Shown piece by piece: positions 1-6,624 of a DNA stretch of 6,702 bases (the first letter of the stretch is position 1; each line of letters opens with the position of its first letter). The stretch lies in the NCBI GenBank assembly GCA_002725495.1, contig PBPJ01000013.1:1-6702 (forward strand), given 5' to 3'. The position numbers and the translations under genes were made by a program. Below the pieces are notes generated by a model that saw only the letters and a list, made by a program, of their open reading frames with translations, was not told where the DNA came from and made no database searches. The DNA is from Candidatus Woesearchaeota archaeon. Lineage in GTDB: Archaea > Nanobdellota > Nanobdellia > UBA10117 > ARS21.

Positions 1-921
1 CACATTAAACCTAAATCTCTTATCTCCGACATTATATTCAAAACCTTTGAACTTATCGTTAAAAAGCGAATTGGTTTTATTGTTAAACGCATCTCTTTGA
101 ATTTGCGTTATTTGTTCTTGCTGTTCAGACTCCTTATTATATCTATTAAAAAAGTCTAATGCTTCTTTAGCTTCAGGAGTTAATCTGTTACCAGCTTTAA
201 TTTCTTTATAATAATTATCTTTTTTTAATTGAAGTTGTTTTTTTGCTTGTGCAACTTCTTCTTTAAAAAGTAATTTTTTTCTTTTAATAGTTTTTACATC
301 ATCAACTTCTTCATCATAAGAAAATTTATCATCAATTAAAAATACAATTTCATCTGGTGATAAGTGAGGTTTAGTTTGAGAATAATATTCATTTAATAAT
401 TCCATATTATCAAATTTCTCATAATCTTTATTTAGCTCAACATAATCTTCTAATGTGCCTCCTGTTTCATTCATAAATTTTACTAAATCTTGAATGTTTT
501 GAGGATATTCTATTGATTCTTGTGTTTTTGTTTCCGGTAATACTTCTTTTTGTTCCGGTGCGGTGTCGGCAATCTCAGGGCTTGCTTCCACTCCTGTATC
601 GTCAACTGTATCTTCTTCATCTGTTATTTCTTCAAGTATTACTTCTTCTGTTTCTTCTTTTTCTCCGGCAGATTCTTCAACTTGCTCTTCGACGTTTTCT
701 TCAGAAATTTCTCCGCTAGTTCCGGATTCGTCGCGAACAGGTACCTCATCTGCGACTTGCTCTGTAACGGCATCTTGTTCTTGTTTTGGGGGTTGTGTTA
801 AATCTACCTTGTACATACCAGACTCCTCGTCGAACCCAGCATTTTTTTGTACTTCTTGTTCTTTTTCTTGTAAAGACTTTTCTTCGGTCTCTACGGCTTT
901 TGCTTTAATTTCTTCTGCCAT
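1..921 (-). CDS. Probable head scaffolding protein, C-terminus beyond window
   Basis: Partial gene: the frame is open from an ATG at 921-919 to the window edge, giving the first 307 residues with no stop. The protein has three visible parts. Residues 1-60 are charged and mixed. Residues about 64-126 are very rich in Glu and Asp with few aromatic residues, probably disordered. Residues about 140-290 are predicted mostly helical and coiled-coil prone, with the stretch TGGTLEDYVELNKDY at 153-167, a basic patch KRKK at 213-216, and a K/Q/E-rich helix at 217-240. A soluble, acidic, helical protein directly after the portal gene is the usual place and style of a phage scaffolding protein, which guides capsid assembly and leaves before or during packaging. 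No membrane segment, signal peptide or protease motif is seen. The start is the first ATG after a 33-nt gap and lacks a Shine-Dalgarno sequence. The function is inferred from order and composition; another virion-internal protein is possible. Confidence 0.72.
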   Translation of the reverse strand, partial: MAEEIKAKAVETEEKSLQEKEQEVQKNAGFDEESGMYKVDLTQPPKQEQDAVTEQVADEVPVRDESGTSGEISEENVEEQVEESAGEKEETEEVILEEITDEEDTVDDTGVEASPEIADTAPEQKEVLPETKTQESIEYPQNIQDLVKFMNETGGTLEDYVELNKDYEKFDNMELLNEYYSQTKPHLSPDEIVFLIDDKFSYDEEVDDVKTIKRKKLLFKEEVAQAKKQLQLKKDNYYKEIKAGNRLTPEAKEALDFFNRYNKESEQQEQITQIQRDAFNNKTNSLFNDKFKGFEYNVGDKRFRFNV

Positions 922-954
922 AATAAAATATTATATGATTATACAATTTATATA
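922..954 (-). other. Intergenic gap between portal and scaffold genes
   Basis: This 33-nt A/T-only-looking stretch is the only non-coding gap in the window. Read on the minus strand it holds two TATAAT hexamers (943-938 and 935-930), eight bases apart. A loose TTGAAC lies upstream inside the portal stop region, about 19 nt before the first hexamer. In DNA this AT-rich such matches are expected by chance, so a promoter for the scaffold gene is only a weak possibility. No hairpin with a T-run is present, so it is not an intrinsic terminator, and no Shine-Dalgarno sequence precedes the scaffold ATG. Confidence 0.3.
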
Positions 955-3381
955 TTACCTAGGTTCAAAAACACCTAAGTTAAAATCACCGCTTAAAATA
1001 TCATTACCTGCAGATTCAAAAGATTTTGGAGGTAAGTTATTTTTACGTTGATTTATAAGTTCACTTTGTTGACTTGCTTGAATTTTTGTTCGCTCGTCTT
1101 TTCTATCTTCTTTTTCTTTAATTTTTTCTTTTTCAATATTATTTTTAGCACTATGCAGCTGCATATTCATTTGAAATTCTAAAGTCATTAATTCTTTTTT
1201 CAAATTAGCTTCAGCCATTAATTTTTGCATTTCTAAATTACTTTTAGCTGATTCTAATTGTATTTTACTTTGAGTAAGTGATTGTTGCTTTTGAACCTCA
1301 GCAGCAGCAGCAACTTGTTGTGCTTGCGCATTAGCTTGTGCTTGTGCCTGTATATTTTGCTGTTGCATTAATTGATCTTGTTGCTGCTTTTTCTTTCTTC
1401 TTAATTTTAAAAGTTGATTAGCTAATTTAACATTTTTAATTTGTCTTAAATCAATAGCGTCTTCTAGTTCAATATTATTTTGTGCAATAGCTACTTGGAT
1501 ATTATTTTCTAACATTTGTTTTTCTTCTTCATCTGGCTCTAATTCTAAAAATATACCAAAATCATGCAGATGCAATTCTGATAATTCATCTAAAGTTGCC
1601 ACATTATGAGAACCTATAGATTGTATAAAAGCAGTTGCCGTAGGAGAATATTCTAAAACATCTGATATTCTTAATGATATTTTTTCAGCAGTTTCTGCAG
1701 TTAAAAATAATCCACTTTGTAATATGTGTCTTGTAGCAGTGTTACTATTTGCGGCTGCTAATTTTTGAATTCCAACTAAGGCATTTTTATCTGGTGTACT
1801 TGCGTCTCTTGCTTCATTTAAACCAGTAGCATCTCTAATCATTTGCATATAATAGTTATAAGTACTTATTAATGCAGCTAATTTATTTGTGCCAGCGGAA
1901 TTATTTATTTCTTGAATAGGAATTTTTCCCGGATTTAGTTCTCCATCTGAAGTAAATGATCTACCAATTATACTACCAGTTTGGAAAAACATATTTAATG
2001 CTTCTTGTGGATTATAATTACTACCATTTCCTAAGTCTATTTCAGCTAAACCATCGGCATCTACATAAACACCATCAGGAACCATTCTTGAAAGAATCTG
2101 CTGTATTTTTAAATGCGTTAATTGAATCATGTCCGCAAAACTAGTTATTCTGCTAACTAAAGATTCAACAGATCCATTATATATTCTAGGCGCAACTATA
2201 GAATAATTCATTTTTACTTTGCTAGAATCGCTTTTTTCTCTTAACATGTTTTCGCAAAGATTCCATTTTAAAAGTTGTTTTGAGCCTGGTATATATACAC
2301 CTTCATAAAGCACCTCCACATTTCTAGCTATTCTTTCAAATCTTAAACCTTTAGAATCAGGTGGAGGATTAAAAGCGTCTGTTTTTCTAATAATTTTTTC
2401 AGCGCCTGTTGCAGTTTCTTTAACTTTATAAACCTCATTCATATATGTTTTATAATTAAAATATAAAACTTCTATTGCGTTATTATCTGTTTTATCATGC
2501 CTAGATGTATATCTATTAAACAAATTATAACTAGAACCTCCATTTTTAGTTATTGATTTTAAATCTTCGTCAGTTAAGTTTGGAAATTCTTTTTTAAGGT
2601 CTACTAAGTTTATAGTTTTCATTTCACCAACATAATATATATCATCAAAGTATGGCGAATCTGAATGTGAATACACTATATTAGCAGGGTCAACATATTC
2701 TATTTTTATTCCTTCTGATAAATTAAATGTATTTTTAACACAGCCCATTCCTAATACAGCTAAATCATAATAAAATCTTTTCTTTATTAATTCATAGTTG
2801 TTTAAATTAAACACTGTTTCAATTGCTTGCTCTTCTGCAATTTCAATTGCTTGCTTATAATTTAATTGCATATCAAGCTGCAATTCTTCATTATTTGCTG
2901 GAAGTTGATCTTGTGGTGTGCTTTGTAAATTAATTCCAAAATTTTCTTGTATATATTGTGTTGTATCTTGCGTTTGCATATCAACTAACATTCTTTTCAT
3001 ATACTCAGTTCTCTGATTTACACCATGAGGATCTTGGGAAAATGCCTTAATATCATATGTTCTTTCAGCAATACCATTTACAACTATATCAACAAATTTT
3101 GGTATAATAGGTACAGGCTTCCAATCTAAATTTAAATATGATAAATCACCATTAATAGATAATTCGTCTTTATATTTTTGTGTTGACTGTTCGCCTCTAG
3201 CATACAATCTTAATTTATGAAAACGATTTTGATTTTGTAAATATCTGTTTATACCAGAAGATTTTTTAAACCATTCATTTTCTATAGCTTTAGCAACTTC
3301 TAAGCCATACTGCATTGATAATTTCTCATCGTCACTAACAGCTTGACTTGGAAAGTAGTTTTTCATAACTGATTCAGCCAT
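955..3381 (-). CDS. Portal protein
   Basis: An 808-residue protein that I identify as the portal, the dodecameric ring at one capsid vertex through which DNA enters and leaves and on which the terminase docks. Support: it directly follows the large terminase gene; the N-terminal part has the portal-style segment LDWKPVPIIPKFVDIVVNGI (85-104) after a basic helix at 45-62; the middle (about 390-440) has long helices ending in RMVPDGVYVDADG, as in stem and clip regions; and residues 516-550 (DATGLNEARDASTPDKNALV onward) resemble the conserved stretch near the crown of portals from Bacteroidota phages. From about residue 650 there is a basic patch (659-665), then a Gln/Ala-rich and charged helical tail to about 780. 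This makes the protein longer than typical 450-600-residue portals and closer to P22 gp1 (725 residues). The ATG overlaps the terminase stop by 8 nt (ATGGCTGA), suggesting coupled translation; no good Shine-Dalgarno sequence. Family call is from pattern and context, not a search. Confidence 0.88.
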   Translation of the reverse strand: MAESVMKNYFPSQAVSDDEKLSMQYGLEVAKAIENEWFKKSSGINRYLQNQNRFHKLRLYARGEQSTQKYKDELSINGDLSYLNLDWKPVPIIPKFVDIVVNGIAERTYDIKAFSQDPHGVNQRTEYMKRMLVDMQTQDTTQYIQENFGINLQSTPQDQLPANNEELQLDMQLNYKQAIEIAEEQAIETVFNLNNYELIKKRFYYDLAVLGMGCVKNTFNLSEGIKIEYVDPANIVYSHSDSPYFDDIYYVGEMKTINLVDLKKEFPNLTDEDLKSITKNGGSSYNLFNRYTSRHDKTDNNAIEVLYFNYKTYMNEVYKVKETATGAEKIIRKTDAFNPPPDSKGLRFERIARNVEVLYEGVYIPGSKQLLKWNLCENMLREKSDSSKVKMNYSIVAPRIYNGSVESLVSRITSFADMIQLTHLKIQQILSRMVPDGVYVDADGLAEIDLGNGSNYNPQEALNMFFQTGSIIGRSFTSDGELNPGKIPIQEINNSAGTNKLAALISTYNYYMQMIRDATGLNEARDASTPDKNALVGIQKLAAANSNTATRHILQSGLFLTAETAEKISLRISDVLEYSPTATAFIQSIGSHNVATLDELSELHLHDFGIFLELEPDEEEKQMLENNIQVAIAQNNIELEDAIDLRQIKNVKLANQLLKLRRKKKQQQDQLMQQQNIQAQAQANAQAQQVAAAAEVQKQQSLTQSKIQLESAKSNLEMQKLMAEANLKKELMTLEFQMNMQLHSAKNNIEKEKIKEKEDRKDERTKIQASQQSELINQRKNNLPPKSFESAGNDILSGDFNLGVFEPR
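1288..1362 (-). repeat. Gln/Ala-rich low-complexity coding tract in portal
   Basis: Codons for portal residues about 674-698 are dominated by CAA, GCA, CAG and GCT, giving QAQAQANAQAQQ followed by an alanine run. The DNA shows short imperfect repeats of GCA/CAA triplets (on the plus strand, agcagcagcagcaact and cttgtgcttgtgcctg). It lies in the predicted helical C-terminal tail and may vary in length by slippage between related phages. It is part of the gene and not a separate element. Confidence 0.6.
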
Positions 3382-5593
3382 AATTTTTTATTATTTTTGA
3401 TATAGTTCCTTTATTTTCGTATTTTGAAAAATTGATATTAACTTTTGATTTTATTCTTTCAGCATTTGGTCTGTATTTATTTTTATTACATCCCATTATT
3501 GCTAACCCTGAGCTTATAGCAGCATCAAATTTTGTTCTTTTATTTATGTCAAATTTAGCCCAATCATTTAATGTTCTATTAAAATATAAATTTCCATATT
3601 GCCCATCTCCTATAATACCAACATAATCATTTATATATGTTTCAATTGCAGCGGCGTGAGCTTGTCTTATATCTTCACTTGAATTAGGTATACCACCTAT
3701 CTCTTTTTCTGTAACAGATAATTTATTTCTAGCTTTATCAGGTCTATTCATTGAATAACCTCTATAACCTCTACGTTTTAAATAATATAATAATCTAGGT
3801 TTATTATTTTCTGCAAGTAATGGCATACCATAAAATACTAATGCCATTAACACATCTTCAAAAAACATTTCTGCAGTTTGCGGTCTAGCTATATATTCTA
3901 AAAAAAACATATTTGCTGGAGCTTCTTCCATGCTAAATTTAGTTAAACCATGCAACGAGCCTTTAGATCCTTGCCCATCTGTAGTTCCAGATATATCATA
4001 ACTATCACAGCCAAAAGCACCCATATGCTCATTACCTGGATATTTAATACCATTTTTAGTTATAATATTATTTTGTAATCTTACATTCGGAACCCAGCTG
4101 ACTTTAAACCTTCCGTTAGGATTTGGCGTAAACTGGACTTTCGTGTCTTTAATTCCATTTTGCCACGTAAAACTGCCAACGGTAACTTGTGACAGATTTG
4201 CGACTTCATCATTGTAATCAATTTGTTCGTAAATTTTTGCTAGATTAAATATACTATTTTTTGTTTCGTCTCTAAACGCATGTTCTTCTGTTCTTGGAAA
4301 TTGTCTATAAAACTCATTTAAAGCGTCTTGGTCGGACTTTAAGCCTTCGACTTCATTTTCCCAATGCTCAATAACCCCGGTGTCAATATCTTCGCCGTAT
4401 GCGTCTTTAATAATTGCTTCGGGTGTATCGAATACAGGTAGGCCATAAGAATCAATGAATCCCTCGAAGTTCCATTCCATAGGTATGAACAAACTATATA
4501 ATCCCGAGCGAGTCTGTCCATTGCGGTTTCTTTTTGTAACATCTGAATCGTTATATAATTTTTTAAAATTATCACCTCCTTTATCTGCTGAGTTGCTAGT
4601 AGAACCCATCATACACTTACCTATAATTCTACTACCTAATCTTAATGTGGTTTTCGTGACCCTCCAGTTGTTGAGAATGTTTTCTGGCCTCTCCCATTTA
4701 CCGGCTTCGTCATGTATGAGGAGGGCAAGCTTCTCCCCATCGTAGGAATTATCACCGGTGTTCTTCCAGTCGATGGTGGTGTCCAATCCCTGTATGTCTT
4801 CCACGGCTTCGTTGGCTGTGAGTTTTCTTCTGGTAAATTTACTGGCTGGTACACGGTATGCAAGTTCAGTCTTGGGCCTGTCCATTCCGTCCTGTATCGG
4901 CTTGAAAAAGAATGGGTAATTGACAGAGATGGGAACCACCTTATCTGTAAACATTTTTTTGGCGTCAGCACCGGACTTAGATAATATACCATACCTGGAG
5001 TCACTTGATATGGTTGCCAAGTTAACCACCTCTCCTGAGGCCATGAAAGAAAACCCGGAACGCCTGTTCTTAAGATAACACATCCCATAGGATCGTGAAT
5101 CTGCTTTACAAGCTTCCCAGAAAATAAAGAATAATCTATTTGCTTCTCTAAATTCTGGTTTCCCAATATCAATTTTGGTCCACTGCAAGTACATATAATG
5201 AGTCCCAGTAATATAAGTAGGAGTGCCTTTGTTATAAAACCAAAAGCCTTGCTCCCGCTTAGTAAATTCTGAGTCAATGTATGCATACCAATTATTTTTA
5301 AAATCTGAAGGCAAGCTACGCCAATCAAATATTGTTTTTATTTTATTTAGCTCTTTAGGATATTCTTGAACCTCCCATTTATCATTACCTTTAAAAACTT
5401 TATTAGGTTGTTTAGGCAATGCTATTTTTAAATTTTGTATTTCATAAATATCACCAATCATTCCTGTTTTAGATATAACAACAATATCGTGTTCTTTATT
5501 ATATCCATATTGCCACTTCTTAGATTTATTTAATCTTTTAACAGTATTTAATCTAACTGGTTGTATTATCTTATATAAATTTTGTTTATACAT
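3374..5593 (-). CDS. terL: Terminase large subunit (packaging ATPase and nuclease)
   Basis: A 739-residue DNA-packaging motor and headful or site-specific endonuclease. ATPase domain: a deviant Walker A, KNRRSGFS, at 175-182 has no GK[ST] lysine but places a lysine (K175) and the G-aromatic-S ending as in lambda gpA (KSARVGYS). Walker B is LALLIHDE at 289-296, with D295 and catalytic-type E296. A motif III-like MMGSTSN follows at 328-334. Nuclease domain (RNase H fold): candidate metal-binding acids are D530 in GAFGCDSYD, E595 in PLLAENN, and D690 in KFDAAISSGLA. The length is somewhat above the usual 450-700 residues because of an N-terminal extension of about 150 residues. The ATG at 5593-5591 shares one base with the stop of the preceding 90-residue gene (TAATG) and has the window's best Shine-Dalgarno sequence. 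Codons for residues about 165-505 end in G or C far more often than elsewhere, pointing to mosaic origin. The reading frame and motifs are intact, so it should be functional. Confidence 0.94.
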   Translation of the reverse strand: MYKQNLYKIIQPVRLNTVKRLNKSKKWQYGYNKEHDIVVISKTGMIGDIYEIQNLKIALPKQPNKVFKGNDKWEVQEYPKELNKIKTIFDWRSLPSDFKNNWYAYIDSEFTKREQGFWFYNKGTPTYITGTHYMYLQWTKIDIGKPEFREANRLFFIFWEACKADSRSYGMCYLKNRRSGFSFMASGEVVNLATISSDSRYGILSKSGADAKKMFTDKVVPISVNYPFFFKPIQDGMDRPKTELAYRVPASKFTRRKLTANEAVEDIQGLDTTIDWKNTGDNSYDGEKLALLIHDEAGKWERPENILNNWRVTKTTLRLGSRIIGKCMMGSTSNSADKGGDNFKKLYNDSDVTKRNRNGQTRSGLYSLFIPMEWNFEGFIDSYGLPVFDTPEAIIKDAYGEDIDTGVIEHWENEVEGLKSDQDALNEFYRQFPRTEEHAFRDETKNSIFNLAKIYEQIDYNDEVANLSQVTVGSFTWQNGIKDTKVQFTPNPNGRFKVSWVPNVRLQNNIITKNGIKYPGNEHMGAFGCDSYDISGTTDGQGSKGSLHGLTKFSMEEAPANMFFLEYIARPQTAEMFFEDVLMALVFYGMPLLAENNKPRLLYYLKRRGYRGYSMNRPDKARNKLSVTEKEIGGIPNSSEDIRQAHAAAIETYINDYVGIIGDGQYGNLYFNRTLNDWAKFDINKRTKFDAAISSGLAIMGCNKNKYRPNAERIKSKVNINFSKYENKGTISKIIKNYG
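4081..5100. other. Higher-G+C island inside the terminase gene
   Basis: Hand counts per 60-base line give about 43-53% G+C for most of 4681-5100, and mostly 35-48% for 4081-4680 with an AT-rich dip near 4201-4300. The lines just outside are about 23% (4021-4080) and 32% (5101-5160), and 20% near 3421-3480. Inside the island the terminase codons favour AAG, GAC, AAC, ACC, GCC and CTC; outside they favour A- or T-ending codons. The island covers residues about 165-505, from Walker A through Walker B and the linker, with no frame break. It most simply reflects recombination with a related phage of higher G+C. Confidence 0.6.
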
Positions 5594-5865
5594 TATTTAG
5601 ATCTCCTTTCTGCAAAACCTTTAAAAGTATCATCTTTATTTTCCAAAGGTTTATTTTCTAATAATGCTTTTTCTTCTTCAATACGATTTAATATTTCAAA
5701 CGCATCAAATATAGCTAACTTTTTAGTTGCGGCGGCATTTTTTAATCTATCTGCAGAAACATCATCTTCTGTTTCAACTATAGGCTCTTTTGCAACTTTT
5801 ATTAATTCCTTAACTGCGCTATGCCCAGCTTGGATTATATTCTTTTTCGTTTCTTTGACGTTCAT
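5593..5865 (-). CDS. Small protein of unknown function before terL
   Basis: A 90-residue, highly charged, probably all-helical protein that I cannot assign to a family. Residues about 14-28 are a basic-amphipathic segment (VKELIKVAKEPI), and 38-70 form a long likely helix with an Ala/Lys stretch (DRLKNAAATKKLAIFDAFEI) and then an acidic E-rich section. The C-terminus is basic (ERRSK). No membrane segment or cysteine pair is seen. The start ATG is the only methionine, and the gene begins inside the 3' end of the co-chaperonin gene (47-nt overlap); its stop shares one base with the terminase start. A small helical protein directly before the large terminase is where small terminase subunits often sit, and T7 gp18 is of similar size (89 residues), but no DNA-binding helix-turn-helix is evident, so that role is only a hypothesis. 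Confidence 0.75.
   Translation of the reverse strand: MNVKETKKNIIQAGHSAVKELIKVAKEPIVETEDDVSADRLKNAAATKKLAIFDAFEILNRIEEEKALLENKPLENKDDTFKGFAERRSK
5603..5607 (-). promoter_or_regulatory. Shine-Dalgarno site for the terminase gene
   Basis: The minus-strand sequence AAAGGAGAT (5609-5601) contains AGGAG with nine bases between it and the terminase ATG at 5593. It lies within the last codons (Glu-Arg-Arg-Ser-Lys) of the upstream 90-residue gene. It is the only strong ribosome binding site in the window and fixes the terminase start. The overlapping TAATG also allows re-initiation by ribosomes ending the upstream gene. Confidence 0.65.
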
Positions 5866-6406
5866 ATTTAATAGATATTGAATTAGTTAATACTCTATAT
5901 AATCTTTCACCATCAATAACAAATTCATATTCGCTACTAGGTGTAAATCCAACTAAATCTTCTTTATCTATATTTTTAAGTTCTTTATCTACGTATTTTA
6001 TAATACCTCTTAATGGAACTTCTTTTTCTAATAATATATTATTTGATTGAATTGGTTTTACAAAACAATAACCTTTAGGTGCATGCCATTTATTATTTCT
6101 TTTATATAAAAATATTTGGTCTGGTTTAACAAAATATTTATCTTCTTTCCAATAGCTTCTACTATTTTTTTCTATACCTCTAACATCGTACCATCTTCTA
6201 AAAACATTATGATGTATAATAACTTCATCCCCAACTTTAATATCTGTAGGTTCAGCTTTTGGAATAGCTAGAACAATACCAATACGACTAACATATTGGT
6301 GACTAGATATTTCTGAATTTAATATCAGCTCTTGGTCACCAATTTGTTTTATATTGTCGTATCGTTCTTTTTTTGGTTTGATTATAAAATCAAATAAACT
6401 TTGCAT
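5819..6406 (-). CDS. GroES-like co-chaperonin, apparently with two tandem domains
   Basis: A 195-residue protein. Domain 1 (about 5-104) shows the Cpn10 pattern: an initial strand DFIIKP, a polar loop with a hydrophobic LIL at 27-29, then SRIGIVLAIP (40-49), KVGDEVIIHHN (57-67, compare VKVGDIVIF in GroES), and a final strand YFVKPDQIFLYK (91-102). Domain 2 (about 110-181) repeats the plan: KGYCFVKPI (111-119), a short loop with ILL at 124-126, LRGIIKYVD (132-140), KEDLVGFTPSS (148-158), DGERLYRVL and NSISIKYE. Cpn10 proteins form a ring that caps GroEL; phage versions such as T4 gp31 adapt host GroEL to fold a capsid protein. Position in the head operon suggests the same task with host GroEL, since no chaperonin gene is here. 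GroES is 97 residues and gp31 is 111, so this is double length, like plastid Cpn20. The ATG shares one base with the preceding stop (TAATG). The domain 2 call is weaker than domain 1. Confidence 0.78.
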   Translation of the reverse strand: MQSLFDFIIKPKKERYDNIKQIGDQELILNSEISSHQYVSRIGIVLAIPKAEPTDIKVGDEVIIHHNVFRRWYDVRGIEKNSRSYWKEDKYFVKPDQIFLYKRNNKWHAPKGYCFVKPIQSNNILLEKEVPLRGIIKYVDKELKNIDKEDLVGFTPSSEYEFVIDGERLYRVLTNSISIKYERQRNEKEYNPSWA

Positions 6407-6624
6407 TAATATTCTAAATTATATTCAACTGCAATCGCCATATTCTTATTAAAATCTTTCCATGGTAAAACTTCTTTACCTTTTTTAATAAAAATAGAAA
6501 ATTTATTATCTTCTTCTATAATAGAATCTATAATATGGCCACCATATACTTCTTGCCCTACAGAATAATGCATTGCATCATTTTTATAATCTCTGCCAAT
6601 ACTAATTTTTCTTACTAGGCCCAT
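6406..6624 (-). CDS. Small protein of unknown function, beta-rich
   Basis: A 72-residue protein that I do not recognise. It alternates short hydrophobic strands with polar turns: YSVGQEVYGGHIIDSII at about 16-32, FSIFIKKG at 39-46, EVLPWKDFNKNM at 48-59, and IAVEYNLEY to the end. This looks like a small beta barrel or sheet. There is no membrane segment, signal peptide or cysteine. The start chosen is the ATG at 6624-6622, which lies inside the preceding gene (23-nt overlap) behind a purine-rich GAAGAAG; a TTG three codons upstream (6633) is a less likely start and would give 75 residues. The stop shares one base with the co-chaperonin start, so the two are probably translationally coupled. 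It may belong to the head-assembly set by position only. Confidence 0.78.
   Translation of the reverse strand: MGLVRKISIGRDYKNDAMHYSVGQEVYGGHIIDSIIEEDNKFSIFIKKGKEVLPWKDFNKNMAIAVEYNLEY

Noticed and set aside
930..943. Two TATAAT hexamers as a promoter for the scaffold gene
   Set aside because: The gap is nearly pure A/T, so such hexamers are expected by chance, and the only -35-like match has non-ideal sequence and a 19-nt spacing. Bacteroidota promoters also use a different -7 element.
563..1051. A 162-codon plus-strand open frame rich in serine
   Set aside because: It is antisense to the Glu-rich region of the scaffold gene, and reversed GAA/GAT-type codons yield Ser and Phe-rich peptides. 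It crosses the end of the portal gene and has no start signal or domain.
4455..4984. Two plus-strand open frames of 96 and 90 codons antisense to terL
   Set aside because: Both lie in the same G+C-rich island, lack domains and are explained as antisense shadows of the terminase.
5048..5071. Loss of the Walker A lysine as a sign that terL is inactive
   Set aside because: The loop matches the deviant lambda gpA type, and Walker B, motif III and the nuclease acids are all present in an intact frame.
4642..5328. A 228-codon open frame on the minus strand inside the terminase gene
   Set aside because: It overlaps the intact terminase in another frame and coincides with the higher-G+C island, where stop codons are rarer. 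It has no recognisable domain, no ribosome binding site and an odd composition, so it is a shadow frame.
5582..5881. A 99-codon plus-strand open frame antisense to the 90-residue gene
   Set aside because: It mirrors the minus-strand small gene, which fits the overlapping operon; the plus-strand product is hydrophobic and serine-rich, typical of antisense of a Lys/Glu-rich coding sequence.
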